Shown: positions 17,211 to 25,327 of the stretch, piece after piece | How the letters are laid out: each line of letters starts with the position of its first letter | How positions within the stretch are numbered: position 1 is the stretch's first letter | From: CAWBUW01 sp963792075 | Lineage (GTDB): Bacteria > Chloroflexota > Anaerolineae > Anaerolineales > UBA4823 | Length of the DNA: 64,000 nucleotides | Reading direction: 5' to 3' | Assembly: GCA_963792075.1 (NCBI GenBank) | Contig: CAWBUW010000012.1 | Coordinates: forward strand, 310,001 to 374,000 | Program-made: the position numbers and the translations under genes | The notes under the pieces: generated by a model | The model's database searches: none | Seen by the model: the letters and a program-made list of their open reading frames with translations, nothing else | Told to the model about the DNA's origin: nothing

Positions 17211-17954
17211 ATGGGTGACTTTCTGGCTGTCGATTACCCCGATAATCCTTTTATCATCTTTGGGCCGCCGCACCTGGCAGCCCTTGCGATCATTGGGCTG
17301 ATCGTTTTTTTACTGGCGCGCTACGGCTCGAAAATGTCGGCTCGCCAGAGAATGTGGTTCCGTTATGGCGTCGGGACTCTGTTAGTGCTGAACGAAGGTG
17401 CCTGGCACCTGTGGCACCTGGCAACCGGGCGCTGGACGGTACAAACGATGCTGCCCCTGCACCTGTGTTCCCTCCTGGTGTTCTCTACCGCCTATATGCT
17501 TTTGACGCGCAACAAAACTATTTTCGAGTTTTCCTATTTCATGGGCATCGGTGCTGCGATCCAGGCTCTATTGACGCCTGACCTGGGGATTTACGGGTAT
17601 CCCCATTTCCGCTTTTTCCAGACCTTCATTTCACACGGCTTGATTTTTGTCTCGCCGTTCTTTATGGTGTTTGTGGAAGGTTTCCGCCCCCAATGGCGTT
17701 CGCTCCTGCGCGTTTTTGCCATTTTGAATGTTTATATGGTGCCGGTGCTGATTTTGAATTTGCTGATTGGCAGCAATTACCTGTTCATCGCCCACCGACC
17801 GGAAACGCCCAGCTTGATCGACTTTTTGGGGCCCTGGCCCTGGTATATCCTGAGTTTGGAAGCGATCGGCGTGCTCACCTGCGTGATCCTGTACCTGCCC
17901 TGGGCATGGAAAGATTGGCGGGAAAAGGCAGTCTCCGCAGCGGCTGCGGGTTAA
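17211..17954 (+). CDS. YwaF/TIGR02206-family integral membrane protein
   Basis: A 247-residue protein with about seven transmembrane helices. ATG at 17211 chosen because it gives MGDFLAVDYPDNPFIIFGPPHLAALAIIG; an upstream frame would overlap the amidohydrolase. Recognisable family features are an F-G-x-x-H-L start, LNEGAWHLWHLATG, MLPLHLCSLLVF and a GSNYLFI segment before the last helix. The family is uncharacterised. It follows the amidohydrolase directly and is probably co-transcribed. Confidence 0.85.
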   Translation: MGDFLAVDYPDNPFIIFGPPHLAALAIIGLIVFLLARYGSKMSARQRMWFRYGVGTLLVLNEGAWHLWHLATGRWTVQTMLPLHLCSLLVFSTAYMLLTRNKTIFEFSYFMGIGAAIQALLTPDLGIYGYPHFRFFQTFISHGLIFVSPFFMVFVEGFRPQWRSLLRVFAILNVYMVPVLILNLLIGSNYLFIAHRPETPSLIDFLGPWPWYILSLEAIGVLTCVILYLPWAWKDWREKAVSAAAAG

Positions 17955-18046
17955 TCGCTGCGTCCAGGTTGCTTGCTCCTGCTTTGCACAGTTCCTTCAC
18001 CAACCGACCCTGGAGTGTGCCCCATAACACCCAACAAATTCCCCTC

Positions 18047-18075
18047 TTGACGTTCTCCGCCCATTCAAGTAAACT
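18047..18075 (+). promoter_or_regulatory. Promoter of the aromatic amino-acid supraoperon
   Basis: TTGACG (18047-18052), a 17-base spacer and TAAACT (18070-18075). Transcription should begin near 18082, only two to four bases before the leader-peptide ATG at 18085, so the leader peptide would be translated from an almost leaderless mRNA. Confidence 0.7.
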
Positions 18076-18084
18076 CGTCCCATT

Positions 18085-18165
18085 ATGCAAACCCTAACTA
18101 GCACCCGCTTTTTTGCGTTTTATTATTACTACGGCTTCCGGACGGCAGCCGTTGGTGACGCTTAA
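18085..18165 (+). CDS. Phe/Tyr-rich leader peptide of the aro operon attenuator
   Basis: A 26-residue peptide: MQTLTSTR, then FFAF, then YYYY, then GFRTAAVGDA and a TAA stop. Eight of 26 residues are Phe or Tyr, seven of them within the ten codons 9-18. Its stop overlaps an RNA stem: ACCCGCTT (18103-18110) inside the peptide pairs perfectly with AAGCGGGT (18164-18171) at its end, enclosing a smaller hairpin (ACGGCT at 18131-18136 with AGCCGT at 18147-18152). A strong terminator follows at 18195. This is the layout of pheA- or trp-type attenuation: stalling at Phe/Tyr codons would break the first stem and free CGCTT...GGG (18159-18170) to pair with CCC...AAGCG (about 18190-18202) in the terminator's left arm. 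No Shine-Dalgarno precedes the ATG. Function is inferred from layout. Confidence 0.82.
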   Translation: MQTLTSTRFFAFYYYYGFRTAAVGDA

Positions 18166-18194
18166 GCGGGTATAAGATCAGGTTAGTTCCCCAT

Positions 18195-18229
18195 AAGAAG
18201 CGAGGCCAGCGGCCTCGCTTCTTTTATTT
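18195..18229 (+). terminator. Attenuator terminator before aroH
   Basis: A perfect 13-bp stem AAGAAGCGAGGCC / GGCCTCGCTTCTT with loop AGC, running directly into TTTTATTT. It ends 11 bases before the aroH start, so it can only serve to abort transcription of the operon. The AAGCG in its left arm can pair instead with CGCTT at 18159-18163, giving an antiterminator. Confidence 0.9.
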
Positions 18230-18240
18230 CCAGGAGGTGG

Positions 18241-18729
18241 ATGATGTTGGTTACACGAGGAGTACGCGGCGCGATTGGCGTCGAAGCAGACAACCCGGAG
18301 AGCATTTCCCAGGCTACTCACGAACTGCTCAATGCTATTCTCCAGGCGAACCCAAGCCTGCGAGCGCAGGACCTTGCCAGTGCATTCTTTACCATGACGG
18401 ATGACCTGACCGCGACCTATCCGGCGCTGGCCGCGCGCCAGCTTGGTTGGGTTGAGGTGCCCTTGCTCTGCGCACGGGAGGTCGCTGTGCCCGGCGGCAT
18501 GCCGCGCGTGATCCGCGTGCTGCTTCATTGGAACACGGAGCTGCCGCAGTCAGCCGTGTACCACGTCTACCTGGGCCGCGCGGCGGCGCTGCGTCCGGAC
18601 CTGGCGCTCCCCCCCAGGCTGTACCAGAACCATTGCATGCCCCTACTTCACCCTTCCCACACTCAACATCACCCGCTTAGTATCTATCCGAAAATTGAAT
18701 TTTGTTTGGTAGTGTGTGCGGCGGCGTAG
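18241..18729 (+). CDS. aroH: Chorismate mutase, AroH type, with abnormal C-terminal tail
   Basis: Converts chorismate to prephenate, the branch point to Phe and Tyr. The AroH trimer fold is clear: VTRGVRGAIGVEADNPESI, FFTMTDDLTATYPALAAR, VPLLCAREVAVPG, RVLLHWNT and YHVYLGRAAALRPDL, with catalytic-type R7/R90-like residues present. AGGAGG at 18232-18237 is better spaced for the second ATG (18244). B. subtilis AroH ends soon after LRPDL at about 127 residues; here the frame runs 162 residues. The last residues (LSIYPKIEFCLVVCAAA) and the stop codon are encoded by a palindromic repeat at 18678-18773. The tail is thus an insertion product. First structural gene of the aro operon. Confidence 0.92.
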   Translation: MMLVTRGVRGAIGVEADNPESISQATHELLNAILQANPSLRAQDLASAFFTMTDDLTATYPALAARQLGWVEVPLLCAREVAVPGGMPRVIRVLLHWNTELPQSAVYHVYLGRAAALRPDLALPPRLYQNHCMPLLHPSHTQHHPLSIYPKIEFCLVVCAAA

Positions 18730-18773
18730 CCGCCGCACACACTACCAAAATAATTTTCAGATAGGCTCTTAAA
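18678..18773. repeat. Long palindromic element A (aroH-aroF gap)
   Basis: A perfect 21-bp stem (18705-18725 with 18729-18749) around a GTA loop, with GC-rich GCGGCGGC at the apex, flanked by imperfectly paired AT-rich outer arms. The outer ends are TTAGTATCTATCCGAA on the left and, read from the right on the other strand, TAAGAGCCTATCTGAA. Element B at 33929-34020 has the same two ends around a different stem. No U-tract follows, so it is not a standard terminator. It supplies the last codons and stop of aroH and separates it from aroF. Confidence 0.85.
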
Positions 18774-18793
18774 ACGAAGAATATGGAGGAGAA

Positions 18794-19867
18794 ATGTTAA
18801 TTATCATGCACACCGATGCAACTCAGAGCCAGGTAACGGCAATCGTCGACCGCGTCGAGAAACACGGATTGACTGCCCACCTATCACGCGGCGAAGAACG
18901 CACCGTGATCGGCGTCGTTGGCGATGGCCGGCCTTACCAGTATCACGAACAGTTCATGCACCTGCCCGGTGTTGACCGTATTGTGCCCATTTCGCGCCCT
19001 TACAAGCTGGCTTCGCGGGAGTTTATCCCGGAGAACTCGCATTTCCCTTTGGATGGCGTCGAGATTGGCGGGCCAGGCGTGGTGATCATCGCCGGGCCCT
19101 GCGCGGTAGAAAGCCGGTCTCAAATCCTGGAAGTAGCCCAGGCGGTAAGCGAAGCCGGAGCGCATGCACTGCGCGGTGGAGCCTTCAAACCGCGCACTTC
19201 ACCCTACACCTTTCAAGGATTGGGTGAACAAGGCCTGGAGTACCTGGCCGAGGCGCGCCAGGCTACCGGGCTGCCCATTGTGACTGAAATCATGGCCACC
19301 GAACAGGTGGCTTTGGTCGCACAGTATGCCGATGTACTGCAGATTGGGGCGCGGAATATGCAAAACTTCCCCCTCTTGAACATGGCAGGTGCCAGCCAAC
19401 ATCCCATTTTGCTCAAACGCGGGATGGCAGCCTCGGTCGAAGACCTGCTCATGGCAGCCGAATATATCCTGTCGCACGCCAACCGGCGGGTAATGCTTTG
19501 CGAACGGGGTATCCGCACCTTCGAGACTTCTACTCGCAACACGACCGATATCAACGCAGTGCCCGTACTCAAAGCGCTGACCCATTTGCCCATCATCCTG
19601 GACCCTTCTCATTCCACCGGCAACTGGCAGTACGTCGAAGCGATTGCCCGCGCGGGGGTGGCTGCCGGCGCAGATGGCCTGATCGTGGAGGTGCATACGA
19701 ATCCGGCTGAGGCGCTTTCGGACGGTGGACAGAGCCTGCGACCAGAACGCTTCGCGGCGATGGTGCAGCAGGTGAAGGCGATTGCGGAGGCAATCGGCCG
19801 CTCCCTGGCCCCCAGCCATACCCTGGCTTCCGGAAGCCCCGCCCCTGTTGAGGTAGTCCCGGCATGA
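18794..19867 (+). CDS. aroF: 3-deoxy-7-phosphoheptulonate synthase
   Basis: Joins phosphoenolpyruvate and erythrose-4-phosphate, the first step of the shikimate pathway. A ferredoxin-like N-terminal regulatory domain (MLIIMHTDATQSQVTAIVDRVEKHG) spans about residues 1-70, as in the Thermotoga-type enzyme. The KDO8P/DAHP barrel follows with GPCAVESRSQI, GGAFKPRTSPYTFQGLG, IGARNMQNF, LLKRG and DPSHSTGN. The length of 357 includes a short Ala/Pro-rich tail. GGAGGAGAA precedes the ATG. The N-terminal domain in Thermotoga binds tyrosine; feedback inhibition here is inference. It overlaps tyrA by 4 bases. Confidence 0.96.
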   Translation: MLIIMHTDATQSQVTAIVDRVEKHGLTAHLSRGEERTVIGVVGDGRPYQYHEQFMHLPGVDRIVPISRPYKLASREFIPENSHFPLDGVEIGGPGVVIIAGPCAVESRSQILEVAQAVSEAGAHALRGGAFKPRTSPYTFQGLGEQGLEYLAEARQATGLPIVTEIMATEQVALVAQYADVLQIGARNMQNFPLLNMAGASQHPILLKRGMAASVEDLLMAAEYILSHANRRVMLCERGIRTFETSTRNTTDINAVPVLKALTHLPIILDPSHSTGNWQYVEAIARAGVAAGADGLIVEVHTNPAEALSDGGQSLRPERFAAMVQQVKAIAEAIGRSLAPSHTLASGSPAPVEVVPA

Positions 19868-20745
19868 ACGCAGAGAACAGCGCAAAGGACGAGCCTGCAT
19901 TTTTTGCCACAGCCACGGTAGCCATCATCGGTTTGGGGTTGATGGGCGGATCGCTGGCGTTGGCGCTGCATGGCCGCTGTGCACGCCTGCTGGGCTGCGA
20001 CCGTGATCCCGACGTAGTGACCCTGGCGCTGGAACGCCAGGTAGTGGATGCAGCTTCGACAGAGCCCGCTGCGCTGCTGCCCCAGGCAGATCTGGTGGTC
20101 CTGGCTGTGCCCGTGCGCGCCAGCCTCGAATGGCTCCAGCGCCTGCCAGGCTTGCACCCAGGGCAGGCGGTTGTGCTGGATCTAGGCTCGACAAAAACCG
20201 CCGTGCTGCAAGCGATGGAGGCGCTCCCAGAACGCTTTGACCCGCTAGGAGGGCATCCAATGTGCGGAAAAGAGGATGGTTCTCTTAAAAATGCAGAGGC
20301 CGGCCTGTACCAGGGGACGGCTTTTGCTTTGGCGCGGCTGCCACGCACCACGCCGCGCGCCCAGTCTGCAGCAATGGAAATGATTCAATTGATTGGCGCG
20401 CACCCCCTGTGGCTGGAAGCCGCTGAACACGATCGTTGGGTGGCTGCTACCAGCCACCTGCCGCATCTGCTTGCGACAGCACTGGTGTTGAGCACGCCCA
20501 TTGAAACGGCCCCCCTGGCCGGCCCCGGTTTCCGTTCCACAAGCCGGCTGGCGGCCGGTTCGGCAGGAATGAAAATCGATATTTTTGCTACCAACAGCGC
20601 GCCGGTGCTGGAGGCACTAACCCGCTTTCGCCAGCAGTTGGATATAATAGAAAAAGCTCTGCGCAGCAAAGACCTGGAAACCTTGCAGCGCCAGTTCACC
20701 CTGGGGGCCGAACGGCGCCAGGCTTATCTCTCGGAGACAAGATGA
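19864..20745 (+). CDS. tyrA: Prephenate dehydrogenase
   Basis: Oxidises and decarboxylates prephenate to 4-hydroxyphenylpyruvate using NAD(P). 293 residues: a Rossmann domain with VAIIGLGLMGGSLALALHG (about 18-36), the nucleotide-acid switch region GCDRD, then AVPV and LDLGSTK, the HPMCGKEDGSLKNAE active-site segment, and a helical dimerisation domain with HLPHLLATALV. No ACT domain follows. It overlaps both neighbours by ATGA. Prephenate dehydratase (pheA) is not in the window, so Phe synthesis must use a gene elsewhere or an arogenate route. Confidence 0.94.
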   Translation: MNAENSAKDEPAFFATATVAIIGLGLMGGSLALALHGRCARLLGCDRDPDVVTLALERQVVDAASTEPAALLPQADLVVLAVPVRASLEWLQRLPGLHPGQAVVLDLGSTKTAVLQAMEALPERFDPLGGHPMCGKEDGSLKNAEAGLYQGTAFALARLPRTTPRAQSAAMEMIQLIGAHPLWLEAAEHDRWVAATSHLPHLLATALVLSTPIETAPLAGPGFRSTSRLAAGSAGMKIDIFATNSAPVLEALTRFRQQLDIIEKALRSKDLETLQRQFTLGAERRQAYLSETR

Positions 20746-22088
20746 TCCTCCCGGCACAACTCACCCTGTTCCCTGGACACCCCTTGCGGGGCAGTTATAC
20801 GCTCCCTGGAGATAAGTCTCTCTCCCACCGCGCGGCGCTGTTCTCCGCCATGGCAGAGGGCGAAAGCTGCATCGATAATTTCCTGGTGGCAGGAGTGACT
20901 CGCGCCATGCTGGAAGCATTGAGCGCACTGGGCGTAGATTGGGACCTGCAAGGCAGTACGATGTACGTGCGCTCAGGCGGGCTGGCGGCCTGGAGACCTC
21001 CCCTCCAGCCGTTGAACTGCGGGAATTCTGCCACCACGCTGCGCCTGCTGGCAGGCGCGCTGGCTGCCGCCGGGATCCCAGCCGTATTGGATGGCACACC
21101 CGGCCTGCGCCACCGCCCGATGGAGCGCATTGTGGATCCACTGCGCCAGATGGGCGTGCCCGTAGAAGCTACATCAACCGGCACCGCACCGTTGGCCCTG
21201 CGCAGCCGCTCGCAAAGCCACCCCCTATCCTCGCTGCATTACACACTGCCGGTCTCTTCCGCACAGGTCAAATCCTGCCTGCTCTTAGCCGCCCTGGCAG
21301 CCAAGGGGTCCACTACACTTTTCGAGCCTGGCCCCTCCCGTGACCATACCGAACGGATGCTGCGCGCCATGGGAGTTCAGGTGGAAAGCAGCATCGAAAA
21401 CGGCGCTTATGTCACCCGCCTGGCCCCGCCTGCCCGGCTCGAGTTGGCTCCATTGATTATGGCGCTGCCGGGTGACATCTCTGCCGCGGCTTTCCTGATC
21501 GTGGCTGCGCTGATCACACCCGGTTCGGAGCTGCGCCTGTGCAATGTGGGCCTTAACCCCACCCGCACCGGCCTGCTGGAAGCGTTGGAGCGCATGGGCG
21601 CACAGGTTGAAGTCCACCGCCATCCTGACCAGGGTGGCGAGCCAATGGGTGATTTGCTGGTGCGCTATTCCGAGCTGCACGCAGTCACAGTCAGCGGCCC
21701 TTTGGTCGTGCGCATGATCGATGAATTCCCGGCGTTTGCCATCGCCGCAGCTTTTGCGCAGGGCAAAACGATTGTAAGCGAGGCAGAAGAGCTGCGCCAT
21801 AAGGAATCCGACCGCATTGGGGCCCTGGTAGGCGAGCTGGGCAAGCTGGGTGTGCAAGCCGCCGAAACCGCAGATGGATTTAGCATTACGGGAGGGGCGC
21901 TCCCCACAGCAGGCCAGGTAGATCCGCATGGCGACCACCGCCTGGCCATGGCGCTGGCCTTGACCGGCCTGGCCGGCCAGGGGCCGGTGGTCGTAAATGG
22001 AGCGCAGATCATCGCCGAGTCCTTCCCAGAATTCCCCCTCGTCTTGCAAAGCCTGGGCGCCGGCCTAAAAACGGAGCCTGAGGCATGA
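20742..22088 (+). CDS. aroA: 3-phosphoshikimate 1-carboxyvinyltransferase (EPSP synthase)
   Basis: Transfers enolpyruvyl from PEP to shikimate-3-phosphate. 448 residues with all family marks: LPGDKSLSHRAALFSAMAEG (phosphate-binding K), LNCGNSATTLRLLAG, DGTPGLRHRPM, the SSAQVKSCLLLAAL segment, GDISAAAFLI, and RHKESDRI near the C-terminus followed by DPHGDHRLAMALAL. It overlaps tyrA and aroE by ATGA. Confidence 0.97.
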   Translation: MILPAQLTLFPGHPLRGSYTLPGDKSLSHRAALFSAMAEGESCIDNFLVAGVTRAMLEALSALGVDWDLQGSTMYVRSGGLAAWRPPLQPLNCGNSATTLRLLAGALAAAGIPAVLDGTPGLRHRPMERIVDPLRQMGVPVEATSTGTAPLALRSRSQSHPLSSLHYTLPVSSAQVKSCLLLAALAAKGSTTLFEPGPSRDHTERMLRAMGVQVESSIENGAYVTRLAPPARLELAPLIMALPGDISAAAFLIVAALITPGSELRLCNVGLNPTRTGLLEALERMGAQVEVHRHPDQGGEPMGDLLVRYSELHAVTVSGPLVVRMIDEFPAFAIAAAFAQGKTIVSEAEELRHKESDRIGALVGELGKLGVQAAETADGFSITGGALPTAGQVDPHGDHRLAMALALTGLAGQGPVVVNGAQIIAESFPEFPLVLQSLGAGLKTEPEA

Positions 22089-22981
22089 GCCATTTCTTCC
22101 ACCTGGGCCTGGCCGGTTGGCCATTGGCTCACAGCCTTTCCCCGCGCTTACACCAGGCAGCGCTGCAGGCCTGTGGGCTGAGCGGGGTGTATGAACTGTA
22201 CCCCTTTCCGCCGCTGCCAGCCGGGCGAGCAGAAATGTCGGCGCTGCTGGCCCGCCTGCGAAGCGGTGAGCTGGACGGCCTGAACGTGACCATCCCTCAC
22301 AAACAGTCCGTGCTGCCGCTATTGGATACGTTGACGCCTACCGCGCAGGCCGTCGGTGCAGCAAACACCTTGTTCCGAGCGGAAGAGCAGTTGGTGGGAG
22401 AAAACACCGACGTGGACGGTTTCCTGAGGGATCTGGATGACCGGGTGGCCGAGAACTTCCCTGGCCAATTGATCCAACCAGGCCATGCGTTGGTGTTGGG
22501 AGCAGGCGGTGCGGCGCGAGCGGTGGTTTATGCGCTGACCCAGCGCGGCTGGCAGGTGCACCTGGCCGCTCGCCGGCCGGAACAAGCCGAGCAGTTGGCG
22601 GCGGGTTTCTCTCACCTCAGCCCTGCGCCAACGGCGCTGGCGCAGCCGCTGTTGGAGGCGGCAGACCTGGCCCGGTTGAGCTTGCGACTGCTGGTCAACG
22701 CCACGCCGGTGGGGATGACCCCTCACGAAGAAGCATCCCCCTGGCCTGAAAACCTTCCACTGCCGCCGGGCTGTTTCGTCTATGACCTGGTTTATAATCC
22801 GCCTGAGACACGACTGCTGCGCCAGGCAAAACGCCAGGGGATTCCCGCCGCTAATGGGCTGGGCATGCTGGTCAACCAGGCCACGCTGGCTTTCCTGCGC
22901 TGGACCGGGCTGCCAGGCGAGAAGTACCCCATCATCCAAGAAGCCATGTATGCTTCCATTTACACCGAGAAAACAACATGA
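22085..22981 (+). CDS. aroE: Shikimate dehydrogenase
   Basis: Reduces 3-dehydroshikimate to shikimate with NADPH. 298 residues. The substrate domain has GWPLAHSLSPRLHQAAL and LNVTIPHKQSVLPLLD, with the catalytic lysine in PHKQ and AANTLF. The conserved GENTDVDGFLRDL leads into the Rossmann domain with VLGAGGAARAVVYAL. Ends with NGLGMLVNQATLAF. It overlaps the following aminotransferase gene by ATGA. Confidence 0.97.
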   Translation: MSHFFHLGLAGWPLAHSLSPRLHQAALQACGLSGVYELYPFPPLPAGRAEMSALLARLRSGELDGLNVTIPHKQSVLPLLDTLTPTAQAVGAANTLFRAEEQLVGENTDVDGFLRDLDDRVAENFPGQLIQPGHALVLGAGGAARAVVYALTQRGWQVHLAARRPEQAEQLAAGFSHLSPAPTALAQPLLEAADLARLSLRLLVNATPVGMTPHEEASPWPENLPLPPGCFVYDLVYNPPETRLLRQAKRQGIPAANGLGMLVNQATLAFLRWTGLPGEKYPIIQEAMYASIYTEKTT

Positions 22982-24153
22982 AAACTCGCTCACACCGCCT
23001 TGACCAACTCCAGGAGCACTTCTTTGCCGGCCTGGAAGAACGCATCAACCGCCTGAAATCCGAGGGACGGGAACTCTTCCGCCTGGACATGGGCTCACCG
23101 GACCTGCCCCCAGCCAGGCACATTATCGAAGAGCTGTACCGCTCGGCAGACCAACCGGACCACCACAGCTACCAACCGCTGCGCGGCTCTTCCACGCTGC
23201 GCCAGGCCTGGGCCACACATTACCAACATCACTATGCCGTGAGGCTGGACCCCAACCGCGAGGTGCTGCCATTGATGGGCTCCAAGGAAGGTATCTTCCT
23301 GATCACCCAGGCCGTGGTGGACCCTGGCGAGGTCGTGCTGGTCCCCGATCCAGGCTACCTGGTCTATGCCCAGGCGGCGCGTTTTGCCCTGGCCGAACCA
23401 TATTCCATGCCGCTGCGGGCAGAAAACAACTGGCTGCCCGATCTGGAAGCCATCCCGGCCGGAGTCTTGCAGCGTGCCCGCATGCTCTGGCTGAACTATC
23501 CCAACAATCCCACCTCAGCGATTGCGTCTGCGGAATTCTTCACCCAGGCTGTGGCGTTCGCTCGCGCGCACGATTTGCTGCTTTGCCACGACGCAGCTTA
23601 CAGCCTGGTCACTTTTGAGGGTAAAACGCCGCTGAGCATCCTGCAAGTCCCTGGCGCAAGCGAGGTAGCCGTTGAGTTCAACACACTCTCCAAGGCGTAT
23701 AATATGGCTGGATGGCGTATCGGTGCGGCCCTGGGCAACCCCGCGGCCATCCATTCTCTCTACGGCCTGCTGACCGGCGTAACCAGCGGATCCTTTCGCC
23801 CGACCAACGATGCCGCCATCGCAGCTTTGACCGGTGACCAGACCTGGGTTGTGGAACGCAACCGGATCTACCAACAACGGCGCGACAGGGTGCTGCAAGC
23901 ATTGGAAAAACGAGGCTGGCCGGCCGAGAAACCCCAGGCTGCTCTTTATGTCTGGTTCCGCATCCCGCCTGGGTCCGGCTCATCTGCTGACTTCTGCCTG
24001 GCACTGTTAGAACAAACGGGGGTCAGCCTCACCCCAGGCAGCGTATTTGGCTCACAAGGAGAAGGCTACGTCAGGCTATCCTTCACCCTGCCCGAAGATA
24101 CGCTGCAAACCGCTCTCAAACGTCTGGATGACCTGGATCTAAACCACCTATGA
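22978..24153 (+). CDS. Class I/II aminotransferase (probable aromatic aminotransferase)
   Basis: A 391-residue PLP enzyme of fold type I. Landmarks: LDMGSPDLPPARHI at the start, LPLMGSKEGIF, the LWLNYPNNPTSA motif, CHDAAYSLV, and TLSKAYNMAGWRIG with Schiff-base K239. The C-terminal small domain carries the substrate arginine in YVRLSFTLPE. Sequence style resembles the LL-diaminopimelate/alanine aminotransferase branch, but its place inside the aro operon suggests transamination of 4-hydroxyphenylpyruvate, phenylpyruvate or prephenate. Specificity cannot be fixed by reading alone. Confidence 0.92.
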   Translation: MKTRSHRLDQLQEHFFAGLEERINRLKSEGRELFRLDMGSPDLPPARHIIEELYRSADQPDHHSYQPLRGSSTLRQAWATHYQHHYAVRLDPNREVLPLMGSKEGIFLITQAVVDPGEVVLVPDPGYLVYAQAARFALAEPYSMPLRAENNWLPDLEAIPAGVLQRARMLWLNYPNNPTSAIASAEFFTQAVAFARAHDLLLCHDAAYSLVTFEGKTPLSILQVPGASEVAVEFNTLSKAYNMAGWRIGAALGNPAAIHSLYGLLTGVTSGSFRPTNDAAIAALTGDQTWVVERNRIYQQRRDRVLQALEKRGWPAEKPQAALYVWFRIPPGSGSSADFCLALLEQTGVSLTPGSVFGSQGEGYVRLSFTLPEDTLQTALKRLDDLDLNHL

Positions 24154-25322
24154 CTCTCCGTTTCCTGACTTCTGGCGAATCTCACGGCCCGGCGCTGGTA
24201 GCCATCCTGGATGGCCTCCCGGCTGGGCTGCCGCTGACAACTGAAATGATCAACCCGGAACTGGCGCGCCGGCAGCATGGCCAGGGCGCCGGGCCGCGCA
24301 TGAAGATCGAGCAGGATACGGCCCGCATCCTGGGCGGCGTAATGGCTGGGCTGACCACCGGCGCGCCACTGGCATTGATGATCGAGAACAAAGACCATGC
24401 CAAATGGCAGGGGAAAGCGATTGCCCCTTTTACCATCCCGCGCCCCGGGCATGCGGACCTGACTGGCGCGGTCAAGTACGGCTACCGCGACCTGCGCCCG
24501 GCGCTGGAACGCGCCTCGGCGCGTGAAACCGCAGCGCGCGTGGCGGTGGGCGCAGTGTGCAAGCACCTGCTGGCGCAGTTTGGCGTCACGGTGGGCGGTT
24601 ATGTGGTCTCGATTGGGGAAATCCAGGCTGACCTGGAGGCCATCCCGTTGGCCGAGCGGGCGGCGAGGGCGGAAACAAACCCCGTCCGCTGTCCCAATCC
24701 GGAAGCCGCAGAAGCCATGCAGGCCCGCATCCAGCAGGTAATGCAGGAACGCAACACCCTCGGCGGCGTGATCGAAGTAGTGGCGCTGGGCGTACCGCCC
24801 GGTTTGGGTTCCTTTGCCCAATGGGACCGGCGGCTGGAAGCCCGCCTGGGCGCAGCGCTGCTCTCGGTGCAGGCGATCAAAGGCGTGGAATTCGGCCCGG
24901 CCTTCGAAAATACCCGCTTGCCCGGTACGCAAGCCCAAGACCCAATCCGGCTGGATGGTGAGCAGATCATCCGCCTCGGCGGCCGTTCAGGCGGACTGGA
25001 AGGCGGCATCACTACCGGCCAACCCCTGCTGGTACGGGCGGCGATGAAGCCCATCGCGACCACGCTGACCCCGCAGCCCTCGGTTGACCTGGCTGCCGGC
25101 CAGGAAGTGCAAACGCAATATGAACGCTCGGATTTCTGTCCGGTGCCCCGTGCTGTTCCAGTCCTGGAAGCGATGGTAGTCTTTGTGCTGGCCGATGCGC
25201 TGATCGAAAAACTGGGCGGTGATTCAATCGCCGAAATGCTGCCGCGTGCAGCCGCGCTGCGCCAGGCGCGCCTGTCCGATCTGCCCATGGATGCCGGAGG
25301 GCAAACCTTCTGGCCCGAATAA
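24150..25322 (+). CDS. aroC: Chorismate synthase
   Basis: Makes chorismate from EPSP with reduced FMN as cofactor. 390 residues with LTSGESHGPALVAILDGLPAGLPL at the N-terminus, RRQHGQGAGPRMKIEQDT, ARETAARVAVGA and the C-terminal RSDFCPVPRAVPVLEAMV. Complete, with the usual FMN- and phosphate-binding segments. It overlaps the aminotransferase gene by ATGA and is five bases from aroKB. Confidence 0.97.
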   Translation: MTLRFLTSGESHGPALVAILDGLPAGLPLTTEMINPELARRQHGQGAGPRMKIEQDTARILGGVMAGLTTGAPLALMIENKDHAKWQGKAIAPFTIPRPGHADLTGAVKYGYRDLRPALERASARETAARVAVGAVCKHLLAQFGVTVGGYVVSIGEIQADLEAIPLAERAARAETNPVRCPNPEAAEAMQARIQQVMQERNTLGGVIEVVALGVPPGLGSFAQWDRRLEARLGAALLSVQAIKGVEFGPAFENTRLPGTQAQDPIRLDGEQIIRLGGRSGGLEGGITTGQPLLVRAAMKPIATTLTPQPSVDLAAGQEVQTQYERSDFCPVPRAVPVLEAMVVFVLADALIEKLGGDSIAEMLPRAAALRQARLSDLPMDAGGQTFWPE

Positions 25323-25327
25323 ACAAC

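Noticed and set aside
18678..18773. Element A as a simple Rho-independent terminator
   Set aside because: The stem is far longer than needed, no U-tract follows, and its ends match those of element B in a different gene context.
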